A stretch of DNA of 64,000 bases from Nostoc sp. ATCC 53789. Lineage in GTDB: Bacteria > Cyanobacteriota > Cyanobacteriia > Cyanobacteriales > Nostocaceae. Under the pieces are notes generated by a model. It ran no database searches and had not been told where the DNA came from. It was given only the letters and a program-made list of their open reading frames with translations. Location of the stretch: assembly GCF_009873495.1 (NCBI RefSeq), contig NZ_CP046703.1, forward strand, positions 7,276,102 through 7,340,101, given 5' to 3'. The translations under genes and the position numbers were made by a program. This document shows, in pieces, positions 36,155 through 44,480 of the stretch; position 1 is the first letter of the stretch; each line of letters opens with the position of its first letter.

Positions 36155-37078
36155 TTATCTTGCCCATTGTTGCAAAATATAATCATAAAAAGCCTCTTTA
36201 TCTACCTTATCCATCGCATAAATTTTCCGACCGCCAGGAACTACTTTAGTCCTTCCCTGACTGACTCCAGTGGTGATAATTTCTGTTTCCCATTCGCGCA
36301 ATTGATAATATTCTGGGTGTCCTAGATAAGCTGTTGCCAGCACATCCCAAAAATAATAATCTTGGGGGATAACTAGCGCATAACATTGTCCTGCTAAATC
36401 AGAGATGGGATAGTGGCGTTGTCGTCCCATTTTGTATACTAACTCCGATGTAACTGGGACATTATTAGTTAAATCCAAAGGACACATAATAATTTCAATT
36501 TTGGTTTGCCATACCCGCGCTGCTGAAACCGCGTCCCAATAAACATTCCATTCGGCGGAACCATCTTGTCCAGGTTCTAGACTTTTTTCTACATTGCCAC
36601 CAACATTCAAAGCACCTCCCATCCACACAATTTTGTGAATCTTGGCTTCAATATCCGGTGCTTTGTCTAAAGCTACTGCAACGGTGGTCAACGGCCCAGT
36701 TAGCATCAACGTTACGGGGTCTGATGCCTCACGCAGCACCTTAATCATGAAATCTTGACCTGTTTCGGCAACTAGAGGCGTAGTAATGGTTTCGCTTTGA
36801 TTGAGAATGGGGAGATGGTCAACGATAAAGGAATCACGGCGATAGAGAGTAGGAAATGGATTGATGCCGCGCACAGTGCTTTCTGCTACCGAGATATGAG
36901 AAAATCCCATCAAATCGAGAATTTTACGTGTGGCGCTAACAGCAGGTTGAATGTAGCAATCTGCTGGAGTGACGACAACACCAAGGAGTTCAATATGATC
37001 CATCGTCAAAAGCAGCATAGTTGCCAGATAGTCATCTACACCGCCATCGTGATCCATTAATACAAGTTGTTTTGACAT
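36155..37078 (-). CDS. Inosine-uridine-type nucleoside hydrolase
   Basis: A 307-residue nucleoside hydrolase of the IUNH family, cleaving the N-glycosidic bond of ribonucleosides. The N-terminal calcium site motif is VLMDHDGGVDDYLA. The middle contains VTLMLTGPLTTVAVAL (key LTGPLT) and IVWMGGAL, and a further Asp in DVLATAYLGHPE. Length and motif order match the family. It diverges from the deaminase gene with just 16 nt between the two start codons, and together they suggest a base/nucleoside salvage unit. Confidence 0.9.
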   Translation of the reverse strand: MSKQLVLMDHDGGVDDYLATMLLLTMDHIELLGVVVTPADCYIQPAVSATRKILDLMGFSHISVAESTVRGINPFPTLYRRDSFIVDHLPILNQSETITTPLVAETGQDFMIKVLREASDPVTLMLTGPLTTVAVALDKAPDIEAKIHKIVWMGGALNVGGNVEKSLEPGQDGSAEWNVYWDAVSAARVWQTKIEIIMCPLDLTNNVPVTSELVYKMGRQRHYPISDLAGQCYALVIPQDYYFWDVLATAYLGHPEYYQLREWETEIITTGVSQGRTKVVPGGRKIYAMDKVDKEAFYDYILQQWAR

Positions 37079-37094
37079 AAAAGGAGATATTAAT

Positions 37095-37526
37095 ATGGAT
37101 GAGTTTATGGAAGCTGCGATTCAAGAAGCAAAACAAGGCAGACAAGAAGGTGGAATTCCTATTGGTTCAGTTCTCGTCAAGGATGGCAAAATTCTCGGCA
37201 GAGGACACAATAAACGTGTGCAAGACGGCGATCCTGTCACCCATGCGGAAATCGATTGTCTCCGCAATGCTGGGAGAGTTGGCAGCTACAGAGGTACTAC
37301 ACTCTATTCAACTTTAATGCCGTGTTACTTGTGCGCTGGGGCTGTGGTGCAATTTGGTATTAAAAAAGTCATCGTCGGAGAATCCCAAACTTTTCCTGGT
37401 GCTAAAGAATTTATGGTATCTCACGGTGTAGAGGTAATCGATCTTAATCTTGACGATTGCGAACAAATGATGAGTGAGTTTATTGAAACGAATCCCGAAC
37501 TTTGGAATGAAGATATCGGTAATTAG
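37095..37526 (+). CDS. Cytidine/deoxycytidylate-deaminase-family deaminase (cytosine or guanine type)
   Basis: A 143-residue zinc deaminase. Zinc and catalytic residues are visible: HAEIDCL (His and proton-shuttle Glu) and MPCYLCAGA (the PCxxC pair). The size and the IPIGSVLVKDGKILGRGHN opening (key GRGHN) resemble fungal-type cytosine deaminase. The start at 37095 has an excellent SD, AAGGAGAT, 9 nt upstream. It lies head-to-head with the nucleoside hydrolase, which could supply free bases as substrate. Substrate cannot be fixed from sequence. Confidence 0.88.
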   Translation: MDEFMEAAIQEAKQGRQEGGIPIGSVLVKDGKILGRGHNKRVQDGDPVTHAEIDCLRNAGRVGSYRGTTLYSTLMPCYLCAGAVVQFGIKKVIVGESQTFPGAKEFMVSHGVEVIDLNLDDCEQMMSEFIETNPELWNEDIGN

Positions 37527-37678
37527 AGACGCGTTAATCGCGTCTGTACAAGAGTTTGGAGTAGCCCGCGTCTTGGTATACTTTTGATAGGAGAATTATG
37601 GCAGGAGCGATCGCGTAACCGCCCCCCGGAGGCGATCGCAATCTAAAAAAATACAGCAGAATCAGCTACTCATCACCC
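37527..37678. repeat. Palindromic GAGACGCGTTAATCGCGTCT and HIP1-rich gap
   Basis: A short gap with the palindrome AGACGCGTTAATCGCGTCT just after the deaminase stop, and two GCGATCGC octamers near 37607 and 37632. No gene is seen. The palindrome may serve both convergent genes as a terminator. Confidence 0.4.
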
Positions 37679-38803
37679 CTAACGCAGCAAAAGTGTGCTG
37701 TTATTATCAATCAGTGTAAGAGTTCCACCAGTGGCCATGCCTGGGTTGGACTGTGCTGATGCACTATAAGTCTCAATATAGCGACGCACTTCTAATGGAA
37801 ACTGGGGATAGTCTAATACTGCATCTCCATCGGCGATAGTTGCCCAGAAGTCTCGCAAACTAGGAGCTAATCTTTTCGCCTGTGATAGTGGTAAGTTTAA
37901 TGGAGAGTGAGTTAGTAGCTTGACTAAGAAGGGAAAAGAGCGATCGCCCATCCATTGCCGCGATGAGTGTTGCAAATCGGGGAAATCAGGGACTGACTCT
38001 ACCCGATGGGATACAATTTGCAACGATTCTTTACCTTGGTTATCTCGATGAAACTCTAGCACCCGATAAGGGTGAGGATAGCTGACTAAAGAACCAGTGG
38101 TAATATCATATACTCCATCTGAGTAAGCAATATCCTGAACGTGCAAGTGCCCCGTAAATACTAGCTTGACTCCGTAGCGCTTTAGCAATTGCAACAGTTC
38201 TGCTGAATTGGACAACATATAGCGATTTGCCAGTGGATGGTTCGCTTGATTGGGCAAATGTTCCACCACATTATGATGCACCATCACCAAAACTAATTCA
38301 TCAACAGATGCCGCCAGTACCTCTTCTAACCACCGTAGCTGTTTGGCATCCAAACACCCCACTTGCTCACCCTGGTCATTAAAGAAGTTAGAATTCAGTC
38401 CAATCAGCTTAACTCCAGGGAGTAACTGACGAATGTAGTACATTTGCTGCGGATCTTCATAGCCAAACTTTGTGTAATAGTAGGGAAAATCCGCAAAAGC
38501 AATTGATTGTTGATCGGCCAACATCACAGGAACGTCATGATTACCAGGAACAACATAGACGGGAAAAGGTAGCTGGGTTAAACATTGTTGTAACCAGGCG
38601 TGGTTCTCTGGTTCGCCGTGCTGGGTTAAATCTCCTGGCAACAATAAGAAATCTAAATCGAGTTGTATTAAATGTTCCAGTACACTTTGAAACGCCGATA
38701 TACTGACTTCTACCAGATGAAAACGGCTAGGATGATCCCAGATTGTGTGAGGAAGTGCCAGGTGTAAGTCGCTGACTACCGCAAAGCGAAAATTGAGAGT
38801 CAT
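37679..38803 (-). CDS. Calcineurin-like metallophosphoesterase (CpdA-type)
   Basis: A 374-residue metallophosphoesterase. The dimetal motifs occur in order: VVSDLHLALP (DxH), LPGDLTQHG (GD), VPGNHDVP (GNHD), VMVHHNV and TGHLHVQD. This is the class III cyclic-nucleotide phosphodiesterase-like subgroup. The C-terminal 90 residues (SRQWMGDRSFPFLVKLL, key GDRSFPF) form an extra helical part often seen in cyanobacterial members. It could act on cAMP, other phosphodiesters or phosphoproteins. It stands alone, transcribed towards the deaminase gene. Confidence 0.87.
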   Translation of the reverse strand: MTLNFRFAVVSDLHLALPHTIWDHPSRFHLVEVSISAFQSVLEHLIQLDLDFLLLPGDLTQHGEPENHAWLQQCLTQLPFPVYVVPGNHDVPVMLADQQSIAFADFPYYYTKFGYEDPQQMYYIRQLLPGVKLIGLNSNFFNDQGEQVGCLDAKQLRWLEEVLAASVDELVLVMVHHNVVEHLPNQANHPLANRYMLSNSAELLQLLKRYGVKLVFTGHLHVQDIAYSDGVYDITTGSLVSYPHPYRVLEFHRDNQGKESLQIVSHRVESVPDFPDLQHSSRQWMGDRSFPFLVKLLTHSPLNLPLSQAKRLAPSLRDFWATIADGDAVLDYPQFPLEVRRYIETYSASAQSNPGMATGGTLTLIDNNSTLLLR

Positions 38804-39394
38804 TGATTTATGAAAATGTTAAAAGCAGGGGTTAAAATAAGCCTTTTCCCAAAAGTATAACGCTTGCTTTGTTTCGCTGCTCAGGAGTGCATCTACTTAA
38901 TATTTGTATACATTAAACATAGATTACACGCTATGGTGACAATTAATTTCGAGGCTGAATATAACCATTAATCTACAAAAACTATTGGAGATTTGATTTT
39001 AAAGATTTAATAATCAACGATTAAGTAACTGAGCGATCGCTTCTATCTGCACGCAAATAATTCAATATTGTTATACCGATTCTGTATAAAGATGCGCTAA
39101 ACCATATTTAGGTATAAGAAAAAAAAACGAACCGCAAAGGACGCAAAGGACACGAAGAAAGAAGAAGTTAAAAGGGTTTGGCGCAACCTCATAAATAAAT
39201 GGTATTAGCAGCACGAAATCCGTAAGCGTAGCCCTTCTCCTGTAGGAGACGCTGCGCGTAGCTTGCTTCCACGAAGTGGTACGGCTGCGCTCAGAAACCA
39301 CTTGTCGTAGACATCGCTTTCTTTGTTGGCTTCTCTGCTACTCCCCTTTTCGGTAAAATAACTTAGCAGATCAGCAAGGAACAGGTTCAGAATC
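38804..39394. other. Repeat-containing region upstream of mtnP
   Basis: About 590 nt. The left part is AT-rich with no gene. At 39213-39312 there are copies of the iterated TAGGAGACGCTGCGCGTAGCTTGCTTCC-type repeats and CCACGAAGTGGT..ACCACTTGTCG palindromes common between Nostoc genes. The last 60 nt should hold the mtnP promoter. Confidence 0.55.
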
Positions 39395-40267
39395 ATGGCT
39401 CAAGCTAGTATTGGGATTATTGGTGGCAGTGGTCTGTATAAAATGGACGCGCTCAAAGATATCGAAGAGGTGCATATTCAAACCCCTTTTGGTTCACCAT
39501 CTGATGCTTTGATTCTGGGAACATTGGATGGTACAAGGGTAGCTTTTTTAGCGCGTCATGGCCGCAATCACACGCTGTTACCCTCTGAGTTACCGTTTCG
39601 CGCTAATATCTACGCGATGAAGCAATTGGGTGTGGAGTATTTAATTTCAGCTAGTGCTGTGGGTTCCTTGAAGGAAGAGGCAAAACCACTGGATATGGTG
39701 GTACCAGATCAGTTTATTGACAGAACAAAAAATCGGATTTCAACGTTTTTTGGTGAGGGAATTGTGGCTCACATTGCCTTTGCCGATCCGATTTGTAAGA
39801 ACTTAGCTGCTGTGTTGGCAGATGCGATCGCATCTCTCAATTTACCAGAAGTTACTCTCCATCGCGGCGGCACTTATGTATGCATGGAAGGGCCAGCTTT
39901 TTCCACTAAGGCGGAATCGAATCTTTACCGTAGTTGGGATGCAACAATCATTGGGATGACAAATTTACCAGAGGCGAAGTTGGCAAGGGAAGCAGAAATT
40001 GCTTATGCAACTTTAGCGCTGGTGACAGATTATGATTGTTGGCATCCAGACCATGACAGCGTGACGGTAGAATTGGTAATTGGCAATTTGCTGCGGAATG
40101 CTGTGAATGCTCAAAAAGTGATTCAAGAAACTGTGCGGCGCTTGAGTGAAAATCCCCCACCGAGTGAGGCGCATTCGGCGTTGCAGTATGCGATTTTGAC
40201 TCAGTTGGATAAAGCACCAGCCGCGACGAAGGAAAAGTTAGGGTTATTGTTGCAGAAGTATTTGTAA
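39395..40267 (+). CDS. mtnP: S-methyl-5'-thioadenosine phosphorylase
   Basis: A 290-residue purine nucleoside phosphorylase family protein specific for methylthioadenosine. It cleaves MTA to adenine and methylthioribose-1-phosphate in methionine salvage and polyamine by-product recycling. Visible features are IGIIGGSGLYKMD, the phosphate-binding RHGRNH, SASAVGSLKE, the substrate motif YVCMEGPAFSTKAES, and IIGMTNLPEAKLAREAEIAYA (key GMTNLPEA), all hallmark MTAP sequences. Length matches. It starts at ATG 39395. It shares a theme with the nearby nucleoside hydrolase and deaminase but is not in an operon with them. Confidence 0.93.
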   Translation: MAQASIGIIGGSGLYKMDALKDIEEVHIQTPFGSPSDALILGTLDGTRVAFLARHGRNHTLLPSELPFRANIYAMKQLGVEYLISASAVGSLKEEAKPLDMVVPDQFIDRTKNRISTFFGEGIVAHIAFADPICKNLAAVLADAIASLNLPEVTLHRGGTYVCMEGPAFSTKAESNLYRSWDATIIGMTNLPEAKLAREAEIAYATLALVTDYDCWHPDHDSVTVELVIGNLLRNAVNAQKVIQETVRRLSENPPPSEAHSALQYAILTQLDKAPAATKEKLGLLLQKYL

Positions 40268-40324
40268 TATTGGTGGTGAATTAGCCATGTCTACGACGTA
40301 TTTTCTCAGATTACATCAAGAGCT

Positions 40325-40484
40325 AATACTGTTCGGTTAAGGCAAGAGACACGATTTATCACCATCTCTACGAACGACTGATTATTGTAGAGACGGCGAT
40401 TTATCGCGTCTTTGTGATGATTTATCACATCATTGCGATCTAAAATTTTTATTATTTTATTAAAAACCTTAACCGAACCATATT
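40325..40484. repeat. Complete MITE-like element with AATAC-GTTCGGTTAAGG ends
   Basis: The left end AATACTGTTCGGTTAAGG (40325-40342) is inverted as CCTTAACCGAACCATATT (40467-40484), with only two or three mismatches. Inside are two GAGACGCGATAAATCGC-type palindromes in opposite orientation. No coding capacity. Confidence 0.65.
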
Positions 40485-40624
40485 AGAGCAAAAGCGATCG
40501 CTACAACGGGTGGTTCCTGAGCGCAGCCTCTCCTAGAGAAGGGCTACGCCTACGCACCATCATATTCTTCGGTGACGTACCATTATTATAAAATCATATA
40601 AGTGATAACACGTAAACATATAAG

Positions 40625-40688
40625 CTTTCATCAACAAACTCATGCGTTTCATCAACAAACGCATGAGTTTCATTAACAAAGGCATGAA
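40625..40688. repeat. Three tandem 21-bp repeats
   Basis: Three imperfect copies of TTTCATCAACAAACGCATGAG follow one another, with the last T/G variants decaying (TTTCATTAACAAAGGCATGAA). Each unit contains partly palindromic CATGAG/CTCATG. Intergenic; function unknown. Confidence 0.6.
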
Positions 40689-40871
40689 TTTCGTTATGAA
40701 GCTTTGCTTGTTCGTGGTATCTAGCAGATTTATTCTAAGTTGGGGCTGCTCATTACAGAAATCTCTCCGCGTACCCCAATCAAAGACCTCTCCCTGGTTT
40801 TACTACACAAAACCGTCCCTCTCCGACTCGGAGAGAAACTTGAACTTTAGTTCAAGGCAGGGAGAGGTTTA

Positions 40872-43800
40872 TCACCTGCCTGTGCCAATATCATCACATA
40901 AACGTTTATCGCTCTCACTAACATTGCGGTTATTGTGCAAATAATCGCGCACCCAAGCACAACCCTTAACCATTAAATCATCCAAATTGAGATTCCACAG
41001 CTTCACCGTCTTGTCTTCACTGGCAGAGGCAATAGTTTCACCATCGGGGCTAAATGCCACGCCCCAAACCGAACTGCTATGACCTTGGAGAGTTTGTAAC
41101 AGTCCCCCATTGCGATTCCACAGCTTCACCGTCTTGTCATCACTTGCAGAGGCAATGGTTTGACCGTCGGGGCTAAATGCCACGCCCCAAACCGAACTGC
41201 TATGACCTTGTAGAGTATGTAACAGTTGCCCATTGCGATTCCACAGCTTCACCGTCTTGTCACTACTGGCAGAGGCAATGGTTTGACCGTCGGGGCTAAA
41301 TGCCACGCCCCAAACCTCACTGCTATGACCTTGGAGAGTATGTAACAGTCGCCCATTACGATTCCACAGCTTCACCGTGTTGTCTTCACTAGCAGAGGCA
41401 ATGGTTTGACCGTCGGGGCTAAATGCCACGCCCCAAACCGAATTGCTATGACCTTGGAGAGTATGTAACAGTCCCCCATTGCGATTCCACAGTTTCACCG
41501 TGTTGTCTGCACTGGCAGAGGCAATAGTTTCACCATCGGGGCTAAATGCCACGCCCCAAACCTCACTGCTATGACCTTGGAGAGTTTGTAACAGTTGCCC
41601 ATTGCGATTCCACAGCTTCACCGTCTTGTCACTACTGGCAGAGGCAATGGTTTGACCGTCGGGGCTAAATACCACGCCCCAAACCTCACTGCTATGACCT
41701 TGGAGAGTATGTAACAGTTGCCCATTGCGATTCCACAGCTTCACCGTCTTGTCTGCACTAGCAGAGGCAATGGTTTGACCGTTGGGGCTAAATGCCACGC
41801 CCCAAACCGAATTGCTATGACCTTGGAGAGTTTGTGACAGTCCCCCATTGCGATTCCACAGTTTCACCGTCTTATCACTACTGGCAGAGGCAATGATTTC
41901 ACCGTCGGGGCTGAATGCCACGCCTAAAACCTTATCGCTATGACCTTGAAGAGTTTGTAACAGTCGCCCGTTGCGATTCCACAGCTTCACCGTGTTGTCT
42001 TCACTAGCAGAGGCAATGGTTTGACCGTCGGGGCTAAATGCCACGCCCCAAACCTCACTGCTATGACCTTGGAGAGTATGTAACAGTCCCCCATTGCGAT
42101 TCCACAGTTTCACCGTGTTGTCTGCACTAGCAGAGGCAATAGTTTCACCATCGGGGCTAAATGCCACGCCCCAAACCGAACTGCTATGACCTTGGAGAGT
42201 TTGTAACAGTCCCCCATTGCGATTCCACAGCTTCACCGTCTTGTCACTACTGGCAGAGGCAATGGTTTGACCGTCGGGGCTAAATGCCACGCCCCAAACC
42301 GAACTGCTATGACCTTGGAGAGTATGTAACAGTTGCCCATTGCGATTCCACAGCTTCACCGTCTTGTCTTCACTGGCAGAGGCAATAGTTTCACCATCGG
42401 GGCTAAATGCCACGCTATAAACCGAACTGCTATGACCTTGGAGAGTATGTAACAGTTGCCCATTACGATTCCACAGCTTCACCGTGTTGTCTTGACTGGC
42501 AGAGGCAATGGTTTCACCGTTGGGGCTAAATGTCACGCCCCAAACTTTATCGCTATGACCTTGGAGAGTATGTAACAGTCCCCCATTGCGATTCCACAGC
42601 TTCACCGTGTTGTCTTGACTGGCAGAGGCAATAGTTTCACCGTCGGGGCTAAATGCCACGCTAATAACCGAACTGCTATGACCTTCTAGGCGGTTACGTT
42701 CCTTGACTCCATAAACTACCTGCTGGAGTGTGGCTACTGCCAAAACGCGGGTATCTACTTCTACACTTTTATCTGTTTTTTTGAGTCGTTTTGCTACCTT
42801 CAAGCCAGCTACTAAAGCATCAAGTTCTAAATTTGATGCCATCAGATTTTGTGATTTGAGGCTATCGGCGAGAATTTCGGCATTTATCCGACGTTTATCC
42901 GCATCTGCTTTAGCGGCAGTTGCTTCTTGTTCTTTTACCTTTGCAAAATCTCGTTGCTTTTCAGCGTCTGTCTGTCTGTCCTTAGCTAATTGTTCAGCAG
43001 TTTTTGTTTTATTAAGTGCATTTGCTAACTTTATTCCCCTTTCTTCAGCTAATTGTTGTGCAGACTTTGCTTGCTTTTCTCCTTTTTTAGCTCTTTCACT
43101 CTCCTGATTAGCAATGCGTTTTTGCCTTTCTGCCTCGCGGCTTTGTTCCTCTGCTTTTTTCTGCTGTGTTCGCGCATTTCTAGCCTGGCGCTTTGCGTTA
43201 TTGCGTTGAGTTTCTGCTTCTAGACGCTGTTGTTCTTCTCTATCACGGGCATTTTGGACAATCAGACGTTGGTCATTCACATACACAGCTACTCCCGTCA
43301 TTAAAAACGAAAATATTACCAACACAACAACGTAAGGCAGTGCTGGTTTAAGCTGTTCCCATCTATCCCGCAAGTTAAACGGCAAATGTTTGTTAATCCA
43401 TTTGTAATCAAAGACTTGCCGATAGATTTGATTCCGCACCCGCAAAACATTATTTTCCCGCCGCACCAACCCCGATAGCTTCAAGTGAGATTTAGCTAAA
43501 GACTGTTCCTCATCAACAACCGCCCGCTTACCCCGGCGAATTTCACGGTAAATAGTCAAAACCTCCGGGTCTGGTGAGCGTTTAGTCAGCATATCCCGCA
43601 CAAACTGCAAATTATTGTCTTGCTCACTCATGGCACCAAAAAATGTGCTGCTAACTATTTTGTCTACATCCCTATTCTCCAAAGACGCGATGAATCGCGT
43701 CTCTACAAAGGGCTTCCGACTCTCGGCTAATAAGGCACCACAGAGACGCTGCGTTAAATATGGGTGTCCCCCCGTCCACTTCAACACCTGGACTAATAAC

Positions 43801-44480
43801 TGCTTGGCCTCATCGCTGGGTAATCCCAATCCCTCAGCGAAGGGTAAGGCTTCCTCAAAGGTAAAATCAGTTAAATCCACACGCTGTCCGATATTAAACG
43901 GCGTGCGCTTGGCATCACGGATTAAATCGCCGGGAGTCGCTACCCCCATTAAGACAAAAGAGAGACGGTGAAATTCAGGATTAGTCGCACGGGCAACGTA
44001 GAGATAGCGAATTGCTGTATAAAAATCATCGGTAAAATCTAAGCTGAGGGTGGAATCAATTTCATCCACAAAAATCACCACCCGTTCTTCAACCTCAACC
44101 AGTAAAACCTGCTCAAAAAACAGCGTTAGCCGTTGCGATACTCCTAAATGCTCGTGTTGTTGCCACCAACTCATTACATCTGTATCAAACATGAGTTGGT
44201 CATCTAGCTTAACCAAAAAGCCAAAATACCACTGTTCTAATGTTACTTGTGCCCCCAATTCTTGAAGGTCAACAATTACCGAGCGAATTCCCTCGTCTGT
44301 TAATGTTTCTGCTGTGCGTACCATCAGGCTAGACTTACCCATTTGGCGCGGCGTAAGAACATAGGCGAATATTGCCGACCGACATAAACCGAGTAATTCC
44401 TCATCAGCTTGACGAGGAATGTAAATGCCACCACCAGCCTGTACAGTCCCCCCCACAGTGTAAATGGTTGGATTAGCCAC
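40872..44480 (-). CDS. AAA-like NTPase with coiled coil and 14 WD40 repeats
   Basis: A 1202-residue regulator. Residues 1-370 are an AAA-like (AAA_35 type) NTPase: Walker A in TPRQMGKSSLMVR, Walker B in VVIFVDEIDSTL, and a winged-helix-like end. A transmembrane helix spans about 383-403 (VVLVIFSFLMTGVAVYV). A charged coiled coil (about 408-560) follows, rich in Lys/Glu/Gln. From about 598 to 1165 come 14 WD40 units of exactly 41 residues (LQGHSSSVWGVAFSPDG..IASAS..KTVKLWNRNG), enough for two seven-bladed propellers, and a short tail KGCAWVRDYL. The start is GTG 44480, overlapping the stop of the TIR-AAA gene by 8 nt. A palindromic genomic repeat lies in frame at 43682-43710. Likely a membrane-attached STAND-like sensor or scaffold. 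Confidence 0.92.
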   Translation of the reverse strand: MANPTIYTVGGTVQAGGGIYIPRQADEELLGLCRSAIFAYVLTPRQMGKSSLMVRTAETLTDEGIRSVIVDLQELGAQVTLEQWYFGFLVKLDDQLMFDTDVMSWWQQHEHLGVSQRLTLFFEQVLLVEVEERVVIFVDEIDSTLSLDFTDDFYTAIRYLYVARATNPEFHRLSFVLMGVATPGDLIRDAKRTPFNIGQRVDLTDFTFEEALPFAEGLGLPSDEAKQLLVQVLKWTGGHPYLTQRLCGALLAESRKPFVETRFIASLENRDVDKIVSSTFFGAMSEQDNNLQFVRDMLTKRSPDPEVLTIYREIRRGKRAVVDEEQSLAKSHLKLSGLVRRENNVLRVRNQIYRQVFDYKWINKHLPFNLRDRWEQLKPALPYVVVLVIFSFLMTGVAVYVNDQRLIVQNARDREEQQRLEAETQRNNAKRQARNARTQQKKAEEQSREAERQKRIANQESERAKKGEKQAKSAQQLAEERGIKLANALNKTKTAEQLAKDRQTDAEKQRDFAKVKEQEATAAKADADKRRINAEILADSLKSQNLMASNLELDALVAGLKVAKRLKKTDKSVEVDTRVLAVATLQQVVYGVKERNRLEGHSSSVISVAFSPDGETIASASQDNTVKLWNRNGGLLHTLQGHSDKVWGVTFSPNGETIASASQDNTVKLWNRNGQLLHTLQGHSSSVYSVAFSPDGETIASASEDKTVKLWNRNGQLLHTLQGHSSSVWGVAFSPDGQTIASASSDKTVKLWNRNGGLLQTLQGHSSSVWGVAFSPDGETIASASADNTVKLWNRNGGLLHTLQGHSSEVWGVAFSPDGQTIASASEDNTVKLWNRNGRLLQTLQGHSDKVLGVAFSPDGEIIASASSDKTVKLWNRNGGLSQTLQGHSNSVWGVAFSPNGQTIASASADKTVKLWNRNGQLLHTLQGHSSEVWGVVFSPDGQTIASASSDKTVKLWNRNGQLLQTLQGHSSEVWGVAFSPDGETIASASADNTVKLWNRNGGLLHTLQGHSNSVWGVAFSPDGQTIASASEDNTVKLWNRNGRLLHTLQGHSSEVWGVAFSPDGQTIASASSDKTVKLWNRNGQLLHTLQGHSSSVWGVAFSPDGQTIASASDDKTVKLWNRNGGLLQTLQGHSSSVWGVAFSPDGETIASASEDKTVKLWNLNLDDLMVKGCAWVRDYLHNNRNVSESDKRLCDDIGTGR
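40985..42690 (-). repeat. Fourteen tandem 123-bp units (WD40 coding)
   Basis: The WD40 part of the gene is an array of 14 units of 123 bp with very high identity at DNA level, e.g. TGACCTTGGAGAGT and GCGATTCCACAGCTTCACCG recur in nearly all. Third-codon positions are conserved too, which suggests recent expansion or gene conversion rather than protein-level selection alone. Confidence 0.85.
43682..43710. repeat. GAGACGCGATxxATCGCGTCT palindrome inside the AAA/WD40 gene
   Basis: This copy of the otherwise intergenic palindrome (compare 30571-30596 and 32070-32098) lies within the AAA region and is read as VETRFIASL between ESRKPF and ENRDVD. It keeps the frame open. Confidence 0.6.

Larger units (their letters stand above)
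40268..40871. other. Intergenic repeat region
   Basis: About 600 nt between convergent genes. It holds a complete MITE-like element (40325-40484), a GGCTACGCCTACGC repeat (40543-40556), tandem 21-mers (40625-40688) and a GGAGAGG..CCTCTCC-type stretch near 40785-40870. I see no supported gene. Confidence 0.55.

Noticed and set aside
40642..40944. 100-residue ORF beginning MRFINKRMSFINKGMNF
   Set aside because: It is a translation of the 21-bp tandem repeats and neighbouring repeat DNA, without SD or homology signs.
40985..42690. CRISPR-like periodic repeat
   Set aside because: The 123-bp period has no short spacers and encodes WD40 blades in one continuous frame.
42730..43107. 125-residue Ser/Ala/Phe-rich plus-strand ORF
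   Set aside because: It is the antisense of the Lys/Glu/Ala coiled coil in the AAA/WD40 gene; composition follows from that.
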